This document shows positions 52,928 to 62,044 of a stretch of DNA of 64,000 nt, one piece after another. How positions within the stretch are numbered: position 1 is the stretch's first letter; every line of letters begins with the position of its first letter. The position numbers and the translations under genes are program-made. The stretch covers positions 1 through 64,000 of the forward strand of contig JACREQ010000034.1 of assembly GCA_016218155.1 (NCBI GenBank), in the 5' to 3' direction. Below the pieces are notes generated by a model, which saw nothing but the letters and a program-made list of their open reading frames with translations, made no database searches and was not told the DNA's origin. The DNA comes from Bacteroidia bacterium. Its GTDB lineage: Bacteria > Bacteroidota > Bacteroidia > Bacteroidales > GWA2-32-17.

Positions 52928-54237
52928 AAAGGGTTCTTTTTATCAATATAATTATCGTAAGCTTTTATAAATGCAGTAAATAATAAATCTCCCTGCAAAT
53001 AATAACCTGGTTTATCAAAATGTAATTTATCGCGTGCTGCCAGTCCTGATTTTAACCAGCTTCCCATACTTCCATATCCACCCATTATCTGATATAAATT
53101 CCACACGGAACAATTATTTTCTTTTGCAACTTTTATAATAACATCAGACGCAACTGCAACATCGGGGTTATGGTAACGGCGACGACGGTAATTGTCGGCT
53201 GGTGTTGTGAAAAGAATTGGAACTTTTGGTTGTGCTGTTCTGATTTTTGTAATAAGATCTAAAAGATTTTTTTCAAATGCAGGCATATTGCATTTTGCAG
53301 AATAACAATCATTGGTTCCTAAAGATATAATTATCCAATCGGGTGTAAGTTTTGAAAGCTGATAAGTTAACAATGAACAACGTAAAAATGATTCTACGTC
53401 GGCACCATTTACTCCAATTGAATGGTAAATAATTCCGGGGTCTTCATTTTCGAGATTTATTCCATAAAGTGTAAATGATTTTTGTATTGTATCGGTTTTT
53501 GAAATATAGAAAGTAAGAGAGTCTGAGTATCCGTTCATTACAAAAAGAGTGTAACCAAGCGAGTCGTTTTCTACAAATTCCTGTTTAAGAAGATAATTAC
53601 TTGTTTCAATATCAAAACTTGTTGAATCCATATTATGAAAAACTTTAACTCTGTTAAAATCATAATAAGGATAATCTTTACTTCTTAAACGTATTGAGAA
53701 AGATGAAATACTATCTTTTGTTGTTGCAGATGCTCCGGCTAGACCTAAAGTGCAGGATTTGTTTTTTTCGATGTTACGGCAACCTGTCCATAATCCCGAA
53801 GAGGTAACAGCAAAATTAAATGCATTATTAGAATGAATTAATCTGAAAGGGAAAATAAAACCGCGTGATCCTTTGCCACCAAGAAAAAAAGTTTGTAACC
53901 GTTCTCTCATTCTCCCCGAAAAATAATCAGCTTGTATATGCGAATCGCCAATGTGCACTATGTTAATTTGTCCTTCACCTTTAGCAACAAGTGTATTCAT
54001 TTTTATATAAAGGCTATCATAATTGCAGCTGTCAGGCGAAAAGATTATGTGGTTTAAATCATATCTTATAAATGGGTATTCTGGCAAATTGAAGATTGAT
54101 GCCTGAGAAAAGCAAGTAAAGTTGAAAGATAAAAGTATAAAGTTGAAGGTTAAAAACCTAAAGAAAAAAGTTGAAAGTATAAATTTGATAAAGCCTGGAT
54201 GCTGATAATATTTAATAGCCTGCTTCCTCAAAAACAA
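52924..54237 (-). CDS. SGNH/GDSL-type hydrolase, partner of the MBOAT protein
   Basis: A 437-residue secreted esterase/acyltransferase. After an N-terminal hydrophobic leader (about 18-45) come block I IGDSHIQAD with the catalytic Ser, block III ISLGTNDC and block V DKLHFDKPGY with the Asp-x-x-His pair. It probably transfers or removes acyl groups in the periplasm with the MBOAT protein, as PatB/AlgX-type proteins do. The leader DNA consists of AAAGTATAAAGTTGAA-type simple repeats, so the true start is uncertain. It overlaps the MBOAT gene by 4 bases. Confidence 0.88.
   Translation of the reverse strand: MFLRKQAIKYYQHPGFIKFILSTFFFRFLTFNFILLSFNFTCFSQASIFNLPEYPFIRYDLNHIIFSPDSCNYDSLYIKMNTLVAKGEGQINIVHIGDSHIQADYFSGRMRERLQTFFLGGKGSRGFIFPFRLIHSNNAFNFAVTSSGLWTGCRNIEKNKSCTLGLAGASATTKDSISSFSIRLRSKDYPYYDFNRVKVFHNMDSTSFDIETSNYLLKQEFVENDSLGYTLFVMNGYSDSLTFYISKTDTIQKSFTLYGINLENEDPGIIYHSIGVNGADVESFLRCSLLTYQLSKLTPDWIIISLGTNDCYSAKCNMPAFEKNLLDLITKIRTAQPKVPILFTTPADNYRRRRYHNPDVAVASDVIIKVAKENNCSVWNLYQIMGGYGSMGSWLKSGLAARDKLHFDKPGYYLQGDLLFTAFIKAYDNYIDKKNPF
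54115..54190. repeat. simple repeats encoding the leader of the SGNH hydrolase
   Basis: Imperfect units such as AAAGTATAAAGTTGAA and GTTGAAAGTATAAA recur. Read on the minus strand they encode Phe, Leu, Thr and Asn-rich codons (FLTFNFILLSFNFT), forming the hydrophobic core of the signal peptide. Confidence 0.55.
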
Positions 54238-54276
54238 TGTAATAATATTTAATATTTGTGTTTTGATATTGAAGTG

Positions 54277-55773
54277 TTATTTAGCTTTTGTAATTTGAGT
54301 TTTGTTATTTGTTGTTTCAGTGTGGCTGGTTTTAAAATGATTGTATTCAGAAACAAGTGCATTGTAAAGCATTTCGGCAATAATTTTCGAGCCGCGTGGA
54401 CTAAGGTGTGTGTAATCTTTTGCTGCCATAGGAGGATTGGCATTAACCCAGCTTGGCATTGAGTTTTTTCCACCCATTGCTTCATAAAAATCCCAGAATG
54501 CACAATTTGCACGGAATGCAGCTTTTTTCTGAGCATTTCTTATTTTTTCTATATTGGGATATGATTCGTAACCGTTTTCAGTTTTTTGTGACATGTCTGA
54601 AAGTCCTATAACAATAATACCCATATCAGGATGAATTCTTTTTAAAGTAGAAAGCTGACCATAAATCCAGTTTTCATAAAAAGTGTAATCTTCCTGAACA
54701 TTTGGAACAACGTTTACACCAAATTCGAAAATTAAAAGTTTAACATTAAGCTGTTCGTACATTTTCTTTAAAAGAGTTAAGTCGCCACGTGCAAAATCGG
54801 TTCCCGAGCTTCCGCGCAAAGGGATATTATCAAATGCCAAACCTTTATTACTGTCGAAAGCAATTCCATAAATATCCGGACTGTCTTTACCCGAAAATTT
54901 TAATGTTAATTCTTTTGGCACATAAGTTAGTTTCCATGTAGCAATATTAAAATCCTGACCAGCTAATAAGGTCTCAAATCCTAAAAGCTTATCACCATCA
55001 TAAAGCTCTGCCATTACAGGTTTTTTATTATTTCCGTATAATAGTTTTATTTCACTAAAATTATAGCAGTTGCCATAAGCGGCAGAAGATTTTTTAATTT
55101 TAATCGAAGATTCGTATATTAATGTGTCATTTGGTATCGAATCGTTATATACAGGTGCAAATCTGCTAAAGCTTAACATTACACCATATTTTTTATGTTT
55201 AATAGTTTTATCAACTTTCCCAAACAATGTGTAGCGTTTCCATTCGCCAACACTTTCAATTGATATTGCACCACTTAAATTATTTACTTCAACTAATGGA
55301 ACCATTCCGGCACCACTACCACCAAATCTGCCTTGAAAACGATTTCGGATAAATCCTGTAATCCTGTCACCTTCAATCTGACTGTCACCATAATGCAGTA
55401 CTCTTATTAGTCCGTCATTTCGTTGAACATTCTTAAAGAAAGGCAAAAGAGCAGTTCTTGCACTATCAGGAAATTCAAGATGCTGAACAACGTTTACAAG
55501 ACTATCTACATTAAGTGAATCGACTGATAACAACGAGTCATTTAATATTAGGCTATCTGTATTTAATTCATTTATTTTGATTATATCTGAAATATCAGCA
55601 TATTTTACTGTACTATCGGCAAAAATACTTGACAGTGTTGGAAATTTTATTTTCCAGTCATTGAATATTGTTATACCTCCCTTAGGTGTTGCCCATGCAA
55701 TAAGTGTTAATATTCCGAAAACAACAACTAGAAACAGAAGTGATTTTAATGGTTTCATGCTCCTCAATTGCAA
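54277..55773 (-). CDS. SGNH/GDSL-type hydrolase with N-terminal membrane anchor
   Basis: A 498-residue protein. A hydrophobic segment near residues 10-27 (LLFLVVVFGILTLIAW) with no clear cleavage site suggests an inner-membrane anchor; ATG at 55758 is an alternative start. Block I is YGDSQIEGD, block III FEFGVNVV (Gly-x-Asn), and block V DYTHLSPRG (Asp-x-x-His), so the catalytic set is complete. A carbohydrate-binding-like beta region lies between. The C-terminus is a Thr/Lys-rich tail. It lies 7 bases after mltD and 39 before the second SGNH gene. Confidence 0.88.
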   Translation of the reverse strand: MQLRSMKPLKSLLFLVVVFGILTLIAWATPKGGITIFNDWKIKFPTLSSIFADSTVKYADISDIIKINELNTDSLILNDSLLSVDSLNVDSLVNVVQHLEFPDSARTALLPFFKNVQRNDGLIRVLHYGDSQIEGDRITGFIRNRFQGRFGGSGAGMVPLVEVNNLSGAISIESVGEWKRYTLFGKVDKTIKHKKYGVMLSFSRFAPVYNDSIPNDTLIYESSIKIKKSSAAYGNCYNFSEIKLLYGNNKKPVMAELYDGDKLLGFETLLAGQDFNIATWKLTYVPKELTLKFSGKDSPDIYGIAFDSNKGLAFDNIPLRGSSGTDFARGDLTLLKKMYEQLNVKLLIFEFGVNVVPNVQEDYTFYENWIYGQLSTLKRIHPDMGIIVIGLSDMSQKTENGYESYPNIEKIRNAQKKAAFRANCAFWDFYEAMGGKNSMPSWVNANPPMAAKDYTHLSPRGSKIIAEMLYNALVSEYNHFKTSHTETTNNKTQITKAK

Positions 55774-55780
55774 AATTTAT

Positions 55781-57319
55781 TTATTCTTTCTTCTTAATTT
55801 TTAATTTTTGCCCTATTTTAAGGCTTCTGGCATTTGTGATACCATTTATTTTCATTATCTCTTCGGCTGTAACTCCAGTGTATTTTTTTGAAATAGTATA
55901 AAAATTGTCTCCCGATTTTACTGTATAATATACGTAATCGCCCTTAACCACATTATCGGTGTTATTTGTTACAGTTTGAGTTTTATTTTCGGTTTTTGCT
56001 TTCTCGTTCTGATATTTTTTATATTTGTCGGCACTACCTTCGGGAACATAAATGCTTAATTTCTGACCGGCAATTAATCTGTTTTTTTTAATGTTATTCC
56101 ATGATTTAATGTCGGCAGTAGTTACATGAAATTTATTTGCAATAACTCCAAAGCTGTCACCTGATTTTACTGTATAGGTTAATCTTACATCGCCATTAGA
56201 ATTTGTTGATTTGTTATTATTGCCCTGAAAACCATACTGATTTGGTCTAACTGAGCTAAAGAAAACAGAATCTTTATAGGTAAAAATAGAATCTTTTAAA
56301 GTTATAAATTGTGTTATGTAATCAGAAGGTAACATTAAAGGAAATGTTTCAAAATTAGCAGGGATAATATCTTTTTTATACTGAGGATTTAACTGACGGA
56401 TTTTTTCGATAGGTATTTGTAATACTTCTGAAACCTGTAATAAATGAAGCTCCTGGTTTATGTGTATAGTATCTGTAGCTGTTGGCATTTCAATTTTTCT
56501 TGGAACAAGTTTTAGTTCTCTATAATTACTCATTGTAAATGCAGCACCAATAAAAGCAGGAACATATCCTCTTGTTTCGCGTGGAAGTCTGTCATAAATT
56601 CCCCAGTAAGTTGTTTTTCCGGTTCTTTTAATAGCTTTGTTTACATTACCAGGACCGCAATTGTACGCTGCTATAACAAGTTGCCAATCGTGGTAAATGT
56701 CATACAAATCTTTAAGATATCTTGCTGCTGCATCAGAAGCCTTAGCAGGGTCTTGTCGTTCATCAACAAATGAACTGACATTTAATTTATAAATTTTTCC
56801 GGTTGTATACATAAACTGCCATAATCCTGATGCGCCTGCACGACTTATTGCTCTTGGATTTAATGCCGATTCGATAATTGGAAGAAATTTTAATTCCAAT
56901 GGTAATCCGTATTTGTCTAATGCCTGTTCAAAGATTGGAAAATAATATTCAGAGAGACCTAACATTACTTCAACCTGTCTCCTTCTTTTAAGAGAGTAGA
57001 ATTCGATATATTTTCTAACAGTTTCATTGTAGGTCATTTCAAAATAAGTGTTCATTCGGGCAAGACGTTCCATATACATTTCATCTGAATAATATGGAAC
57101 AGTAACTGTGTCATTTGTTACATTAAAGTTATTGCCGTTACCAGTTGGGTTAATTGATCCCTGAACATACCATAAAGAAAGCATGCTGTCAAGGTTTCTT
57201 GAGAAATCCTGAAAGTCTAATTCAGGGCTAACAAATGTTGAGTCATCATTACCATTCTGTGCAAAAGACGAAAACGAAAATAAAAATACAAAGGAGATAA
57301 AATTTACAAGATACTTCAT
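55781..57319 (-). CDS. mltD: membrane-bound lytic transglycosylase D-like with two LysM domains
   Basis: A 512-residue secreted enzyme that cleaves peptidoglycan glycan strands to 1,6-anhydro ends. A signal peptide ends near SSFAQ. The SLT domain has the catalytic Glu150 in IIESALNPRAISRAGASGLWQF, and later AYNCGPGNV and GYVPAFIGA. Two LysM domains bind glycan (about 382-429 and 464-512; both start YTVKSGD). No lipobox Cys is present, unlike E. coli MltD. It lies 29 bases after the DUF5683 gene within the parA operon. Confidence 0.95.
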   Translation of the reverse strand: MKYLVNFISFVFLFSFSSFAQNGNDDSTFVSPELDFQDFSRNLDSMLSLWYVQGSINPTGNGNNFNVTNDTVTVPYYSDEMYMERLARMNTYFEMTYNETVRKYIEFYSLKRRRQVEVMLGLSEYYFPIFEQALDKYGLPLELKFLPIIESALNPRAISRAGASGLWQFMYTTGKIYKLNVSSFVDERQDPAKASDAAARYLKDLYDIYHDWQLVIAAYNCGPGNVNKAIKRTGKTTYWGIYDRLPRETRGYVPAFIGAAFTMSNYRELKLVPRKIEMPTATDTIHINQELHLLQVSEVLQIPIEKIRQLNPQYKKDIIPANFETFPLMLPSDYITQFITLKDSIFTYKDSVFFSSVRPNQYGFQGNNNKSTNSNGDVRLTYTVKSGDSFGVIANKFHVTTADIKSWNNIKKNRLIAGQKLSIYVPEGSADKYKKYQNEKAKTENKTQTVTNNTDNVVKGDYVYYTVKSGDNFYTISKKYTGVTAEEIMKINGITNARSLKIGQKLKIKKKE

Positions 57320-57348
57320 CTTTTATATATTGTTAATTAAATTTCAAA

Positions 57349-57954
57349 TCAAAATCTTAAACTTATTCTAAACCCTGTTACCGGACCGGCAAAACCACCA
57401 TCAATAGCCGATGGAACAACCCTCAGACTTATATCATCACTTATGTCAAAATCAAATAAATGTGCATCAACGTTTGCGTCAACTATATTCATTAGGTATA
57501 AACCTGCAGTAAAAATTACAAATAAATCGCGATAACGTCTGTAATAGTTTTTTCCTGATTCTAATCCATTAAGAGTATATTCAACATCATATAGATAAAG
57601 AGTGCTATCTCTGTTACCCGAGTTGTATAATGTGAGATATGAAGTTTTAAACTCTTTATATAATTTATTGTCTCTGTTTGCCATATACCCAAGATAACCA
57701 AGACCGGCATAAATTATCGGAATTTTCCAGTATTTTTTGTTATAGGCCTGTCCCAAACCAGGAACTGCAGTTGATAACAATGTAGCTAATCGTGGACTGT
57801 GTTTTTTTACCGATGAGTCGGAATTATTAGTTAAGGTTTGAGATTTAGACAGTTGTGGCGTTAAAATCAAAATGATAATTAAAACAAAAAACATTCCTTT
57901 AGCAGGAATGTTATTGAATGAAAAAAAAGAAAAAGAGTTATTTGTTAACTTCAT
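57349..57954 (-). CDS. DUF5683-family membrane protein
   Basis: A 201-residue protein with an N-terminal hydrophobic segment (FVLIIILILTPQL). The conserved core HSPRLATLLSTAVPGLGQAYNKKYWKIPIIYAGLGYLGY matches DUF5683, and a second hydrophobic stretch (LFVIFTAGLYLMNIVDANVDAHLFDFDIS) follows. It ends in RISLRF. This family commonly sits just after parB in Bacteroidota; its function is unknown. It overlaps parB by 4 bases. Confidence 0.9.
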   Translation of the reverse strand: MKLTNNSFSFFSFNNIPAKGMFFVLIIILILTPQLSKSQTLTNNSDSSVKKHSPRLATLLSTAVPGLGQAYNKKYWKIPIIYAGLGYLGYMANRDNKLYKEFKTSYLTLYNSGNRDSTLYLYDVEYTLNGLESGKNYYRRYRDLFVIFTAGLYLMNIVDANVDAHLFDFDISDDISLRVVPSAIDGGFAGPVTGFRISLRF

Positions 57955-58814
57955 TCTTTTGTAAGGTGATTTATTAATTTCTGAAATTCTTTTTCGTTCT
58001 GGAATGATAATATAATTTTTCCGTTACCATCAGCAGTTTTTCTCATGTCAACTTTACATTTAAGTTGTTTGCTGACTTTTTCGCGAAGTTGTTTAAGTTC
58101 GGCTGTTAATTTAGTGCGTGGTGTTACATTTTTTTCGTTAACTGCTGATAATTCACGAACAACATCTTCTACCTTGCGAACAGAAAAGTCGTATCTTAAT
58201 ATCTGATGAAAAATCATTATCTGGGTTTCGTTATCTTCAACGTTAATAAGAGCACGGGCATGTCCCATACTAATTTTGCGCTGGCGTAAACCCAACTGAA
58301 TTTCGGGAGGAAGTTTAAGTAATCTTAAATAATTTGTTATTGTTGAACGTTGTTTTCCTACGCGTTCACTTAATTTTTCCTGAGTCAGCTTACATTCGTC
58401 AATTAAACGGTTATAGCTAACAGCGACTTCAATTGCATCAAGGTCTTCACGCTGAATGTTTTCAACCAATGCCATTTCAAGCATTCCGTTATCATCTGCT
58501 TCACGAACAAATGCCGGAATTTCTTCTAAGCCTGCAATCTTTGAAGCTCTTAATCTGCGTTCGCCGGAAATAAGCTGGTATTTATTATCAGCAATTTTTC
58601 TGACTGTAACGGGTTGAATAATTCCTAATTCTTTAATTGATTCGGCAAGTTCTATTAATAATTCCTCATCAAAATGAGTTCTTGGCTGAAAAGGATTTGC
58701 TTCAATTTTTGATATCTGGATTTTATTAATACCATCAAAATCTTTTCTTTGTGTGTTTGCATCCTGAATTAAGGCTTCTAGTCCACGCCCCAATACACTT
58801 TTTTTAACGTTCAT
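57951..58814 (-). CDS. parB: chromosome-partitioning protein ParB
   Basis: A 287-residue CTP-hydrolysing clamp that loads at parS sites and spreads. The N-terminal GLEALI motif is conserved. The CTP-binding region has IEANPFQPRTHF, GERRLRASK and ENIQREDLDAIE. The helix-turn-helix (LTQEKLSERVGKQRSTITNYLRLLKLP) follows, then a C-terminal dimerisation domain. It starts 2 bases after parA. I saw no sequence close to the parS consensus in the window. Confidence 0.97.
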   Translation of the reverse strand: MNVKKSVLGRGLEALIQDANTQRKDFDGINKIQISKIEANPFQPRTHFDEELLIELAESIKELGIIQPVTVRKIADNKYQLISGERRLRASKIAGLEEIPAFVREADDNGMLEMALVENIQREDLDAIEVAVSYNRLIDECKLTQEKLSERVGKQRSTITNYLRLLKLPPEIQLGLRQRKISMGHARALINVEDNETQIMIFHQILRYDFSVRKVEDVVRELSAVNEKNVTPRTKLTAELKQLREKVSKQLKCKVDMRKTADGNGKIILSFQNEKEFQKLINHLTKE

Positions 58815-58816
58815 GT

Positions 58817-59617
58817 TTATTCTAGAATTTTTTCTGAGTTCTTAATTTTTGTTAGTTCGTTTTTTTGAAGGAGTTCGCGAGCAAGGTTTAAATAGCTTAC
58901 TGCTCCTGATGAGTTTGCATCATACAACAAGACAGGTTTACCATAACTTGGAGATTCTCCTAGTTTTACGTTTCTTGGTATTATAGAATCAAATACCATA
59001 GTTTGGAAGTGTTTTTTTACTTCGTCGTAAACCTGATTTGATAAGTTTAATCTTGAGTCATACATTGTTGGCAAAAATCCTTCGATTTCTAATTCGGGAT
59101 TTAAACGACTTCTTATAATATTAATTGTATTTAACAGTTTTCCAAGCCCTTCCAATGCATAATATTCGCATTGTACAGGTATTATTACTGAATCGGCAGC
59201 TGTTAAAGCATTTACCGTAATTAAACCTAAAGATGGAGAGCAATCTATAAAAATAAAGTCGTAATCATTTTTTACTTTTTCAAGTACCATTTTCATCATT
59301 TTCTCACGATTAGGAAGGTTAAGCATTTCAATTTCTGCTCCAACCAAATCAATATGTGATGGTAAAAGATGTAGTCCTTTTATTTCGGTTTCTAAAATAA
59401 TATTTTTAGGATGAATGTCGTCTATAATACATTCGTAGATGCTTGTTTTAATGTTCTTTACATCGAATCCGGTACCAGATGTGGCATTTGCCTGAGGATC
59501 GGCATCAACTATAAGAACCTTACATTCTAAAACTGCCAGACTTGCTGCGAGATTGATAGCTGTTGTGGTTTTTCCCACGCCGCCTTTTTGGTTAGCCAGT
59601 GAAATAATTTTTCCCAT
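58817..59617 (-). CDS. parA: chromosome-partitioning ATPase ParA (Soj)
   Basis: A 266-residue Walker-type ATPase that positions ParB-bound origins. The deviant Walker A is KGGVGKTT (11-18), with the signature Lys at 11. [10 protein letters not shown] (switch I) and [10 protein letters not shown] (Walker B) follow. At this length it lacks the N-terminal HTH of plasmid ParA, so it is the chromosomal type. It heads a seven-gene minus-strand operon reaching to the MBOAT gene. A -7 box TATTTTTG lies at 59654-59661. Confidence 0.97.
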   Translation of the reverse strand: MGKIISLANQKGGVGKTTTAINLAASLAVLECKVLIVDADPQANATSGTGFDVKNIKTSIYECIIDDIHPKNIILETEIKGLHLLPSHIDLVGAEIEMLNLPNREKMMKMVLEKVKNDYDFIFIDCSPSLGLITVNALTAADSVIIPVQCEYYALEGLGKLLNTINIIRSRLNPELEIEGFLPTMYDSRLNLSNQVYDEVKKHFQTMVFDSIIPRNVKLGESPSYGKPVLLYDANSSGAVSYLNLARELLQKNELTKIKNSEKILE

Positions 59618-60245
59618 TTATATTTTAGATATTTATATGAAATTTTAAGGCTACAAAAATAATCGGAAATTGCCAACTGTGCTTGTCTTTTCTCTCTTTG
59701 TTTATCAACAAAATTAAAGGCTTTGTTAATAAGTTTTTGTGTAACTAATAGAAATATAGCAATATATCTGTTTTTTGCAGTTTTGAACAGGGATGGTCTA
59801 ATGAAAATTTAACATTTTGCCATTTCTGGAGAATCGATAAATCAGACGGAGGTGAATTGGTATGAATTCGTTTTAAGGTTATCTCGGTGAAAAGAGTGAT
59901 TCATTTCACTATGTCCGCCGCAGCGGACATTCACTATTGTCAGTTAAAATAATGAAACATCTACAAAGTTTTAATGTCTTATTATAATTGATTGTTTTTA
60001 CAATAATGTATCATCTACGATGATATGCCTGTAGGCATGTGTTGAGCTTTTCGAAGTGGCATTAAATATTGTAAAACAAGAGTATCCAACAATTTGAAAG
60101 AACCTTGTAGGGGTTCCATAAATACTAGTCCAGAAGTACACATATTAACCGGACAACAGTGGCGGGCGTTCTGAATGATAATAGTATTCATTAAAAAACC
60201 CAAACAAATTTGTTTGGGTTTTTTAAAAAAGAGTTTAAAATAATA
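59618..60245. other. 628-base intergenic region with structured repeats
   Basis: No gene is credible here. It holds a parA -7 box (minus TATTTTTG, 59654-59661). A 17-base GC-rich palindromic insert (59913-59929) is flanked by 8-base direct repeats TTCACTAT. A chain of small hairpins follows: ATCATC/GATGAT at 60010-60024, ATGCCT/AGGCAT at 60025-60038 and GAACC/GGTTC at 60100-60116. The terminator at 60193 closes the region. Confidence 0.6.
60193..60224 (-). terminator. strong terminator after the metallopeptidase gene
   Basis: A perfect 16-base inverted repeat (AAAAAACCCAAACAAA with its complement, no spacer) ends in T6. It lies 22 bases after the stop of the 60246-61946 gene and would work in both directions. 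Confidence 0.9.
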
Positions 60246-61946
60246 TTAATCTACAAATTGTTTTGCATAATATTTTGCAGTTAGTTTTTCGCCGGTTGCT
60301 TTTTCAATCATGTCATTCCAGTAGTATTTACGACCCGGTTTAAAAACCTTCTCTATAAAATAATTGCCAATTTCTTTATTGTTTACATAAGATGGGTTTT
60401 TGAAATCATTTCCTTTTATAATGTTAGTAACAACATAATTGTTTAATTGTGAAGCTAACAATTCGCCTAATAAATAATTGTGATAATAACAAGGTGAAGT
60501 TGCAATATGTGTTTTTGTTGCCCAATCCGGTTCATTTCTGCCTTCAGGACGTTTCATCATTTGATATTTTTCAACTAAATCCCACCATAATTTATTTAAA
60601 TCCTGGTCTGGGTTTTCGTACATTTTCTTTTCAAAATTATACATAACCTGAGCCCAGCGACTAAAAACAAGCTGTTCTAAACGAAGCATTTTAAAACTCT
60701 CGTCGGCAATTTTTTGTTTTTCATCATCGTTAATTTTTAGCATAGATTGCATCCATGTTGCGTTAGAGGCTAGACGTCCCATAATCATTGCAATTGCTTC
60801 TGTTGTAAAAGTATGTGCTGGTTCGCGTAAAAAGAATGGTAAGCTTGGGTCAATATATTTATCATATGAGGCATGTCCATATTCATGAAGCATTGTGCCC
60901 ATCCACTTTTGATTTGATTTTACATTACAAAGTACACGAACATCACCTTCGTTATCAATATCTGTACAATATGCATGTTGCATTTTTCCTTCTTTTTCAA
61001 AAAGATCAGATTTTTCAATAATACTGCTAATATCCATATTTATTCCACCAAAATAGTCTTTTGTTATAGCAACAATATCTTTGTCTTTATAATAGCTATC
61101 TAAATCAACATTGTAAATTTTGGGAGCTTCCTGAAAAAAGCGATTTTGATAATGCCAGGGTCTTAATTCCTCTTTTTTAATTTTTAGTCTGTTTGCTAAA
61201 TAAGTATCAATTTCATCTTTAAGAGTTGCAAATGATTTGCTTGTAAGATTATCAAGTTCAAGAAAAAGTTGCTCAACTTCCTTAGGATTCTGATCATCGA
61301 GAGTTAATTTCATTTCGTGATAATTGTTAAACCCTAAAGATTTTGCTACTTCGTTACGAAGTTTTACCAATTGAATAATATCACCGGCAACTACAGGTCC
61401 TAGTTTTTTTACAGAAACCCAGGCGGTTTCAAGTTTCTTATTGTCAGTGCTTACTGAAAGAATATCTTCAATTTCGTTATCGGTAACTTTTTTACCATTA
61501 ATTTCTGCACGGAAAGTCGAGAATTTCTTCTCAATCTGATTTGAAAGCTCAACCATTTGTTTCATTAATGAGCTGTCAATTTGTTTTGTAAGCATTCCGT
61601 TATAAATCATTTCTAGTTCACGTTTTTTAATAGAATCTGTAATTAAACCTGATTCTTTAATTTTTTTGAATGATGCAAACATTGAACTGTCTGCCATTAT
61701 TTGATTAGCAGCAATTTCGGCATCCATAGATCTTTTGTAATCTTCATCTTTTCCAGAAATGGATGCATCCCAGTATGCAATGGTCATTTCTTTATACAAG
61801 GGAATAATTTTTCCCTCAAATACTTTTACAAGTGAGTCGTATTCTTTATTCATAACTTCGGTGTTGTTTTGTTGTACCTGATTATTGCAACTTGTTGCAA
61901 ACAGGCAGATTAATGCAAAAAAATAAATGCCGGAATGTTTTTTCAT
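60246..61946 (-). CDS. M2/M3-like zinc metallopeptidase, lipoprotein
   Basis: A 566-residue lipoprotein (lipobox ATSC, near Cys20). The zinc motif HEYGH lies near residue 355 in GTMLHEYGHASYD, and the third ligand Glu follows in FTTEAIAMIMGR. The helical architecture and EAPKIYNVDLDSYY, with a C-terminal HNYLLGELLASQL, resemble M2 (ACE-like) and M3 peptidyl-dipeptidases that trim short peptides. The lipid anchor places it in the periplasm or outer membrane. It is a single gene with a strong terminator. Confidence 0.88.
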   Translation of the reverse strand: MKKHSGIYFFALICLFATSCNNQVQQNNTEVMNKEYDSLVKVFEGKIIPLYKEMTIAYWDASISGKDEDYKRSMDAEIAANQIMADSSMFASFKKIKESGLITDSIKKRELEMIYNGMLTKQIDSSLMKQMVELSNQIEKKFSTFRAEINGKKVTDNEIEDILSVSTDNKKLETAWVSVKKLGPVVAGDIIQLVKLRNEVAKSLGFNNYHEMKLTLDDQNPKEVEQLFLELDNLTSKSFATLKDEIDTYLANRLKIKKEELRPWHYQNRFFQEAPKIYNVDLDSYYKDKDIVAITKDYFGGINMDISSIIEKSDLFEKEGKMQHAYCTDIDNEGDVRVLCNVKSNQKWMGTMLHEYGHASYDKYIDPSLPFFLREPAHTFTTEAIAMIMGRLASNATWMQSMLKINDDEKQKIADESFKMLRLEQLVFSRWAQVMYNFEKKMYENPDQDLNKLWWDLVEKYQMMKRPEGRNEPDWATKTHIATSPCYYHNYLLGELLASQLNNYVVTNIIKGNDFKNPSYVNNKEIGNYFIEKVFKPGRKYYWNDMIEKATGEKLTAKYYAKQFVD

Positions 61947-62044
61947 AAAAATAATTCATTAAGGTTTACACTTTTCACAAAGTTGATAAAAGGTTTTGAA
62001 TTGAAAAGCGAAATAGAATATTTTCTTTATAATTTTACAACATA

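Noticed and set aside
54249-54536. Minus-strand open frame of 95 codons
   Set aside because: It lies wholly in another frame of the SGNH hydrolase C-terminal region, whose own frame carries the DxxH motif.
54780-54800. CACGTG core as a possible parS site
   Set aside because: The flanks do not form the TGTTTCACGTGAAACA-type palindrome, and it lies inside a coding region.
59640-60000. Replication origin near parAB
   Set aside because: Only one weak DnaA-box-like word (TTATCAACA near 59702) was seen; there is no cluster of boxes and no dnaA or gidA-type neighbours.
60015-60203. Minus-strand open frame of 62 codons after the metallopeptidase gene
   Set aside because: It runs through a string of hairpins and has no start signal or family likeness; the DNA is better read as a structured repeat.
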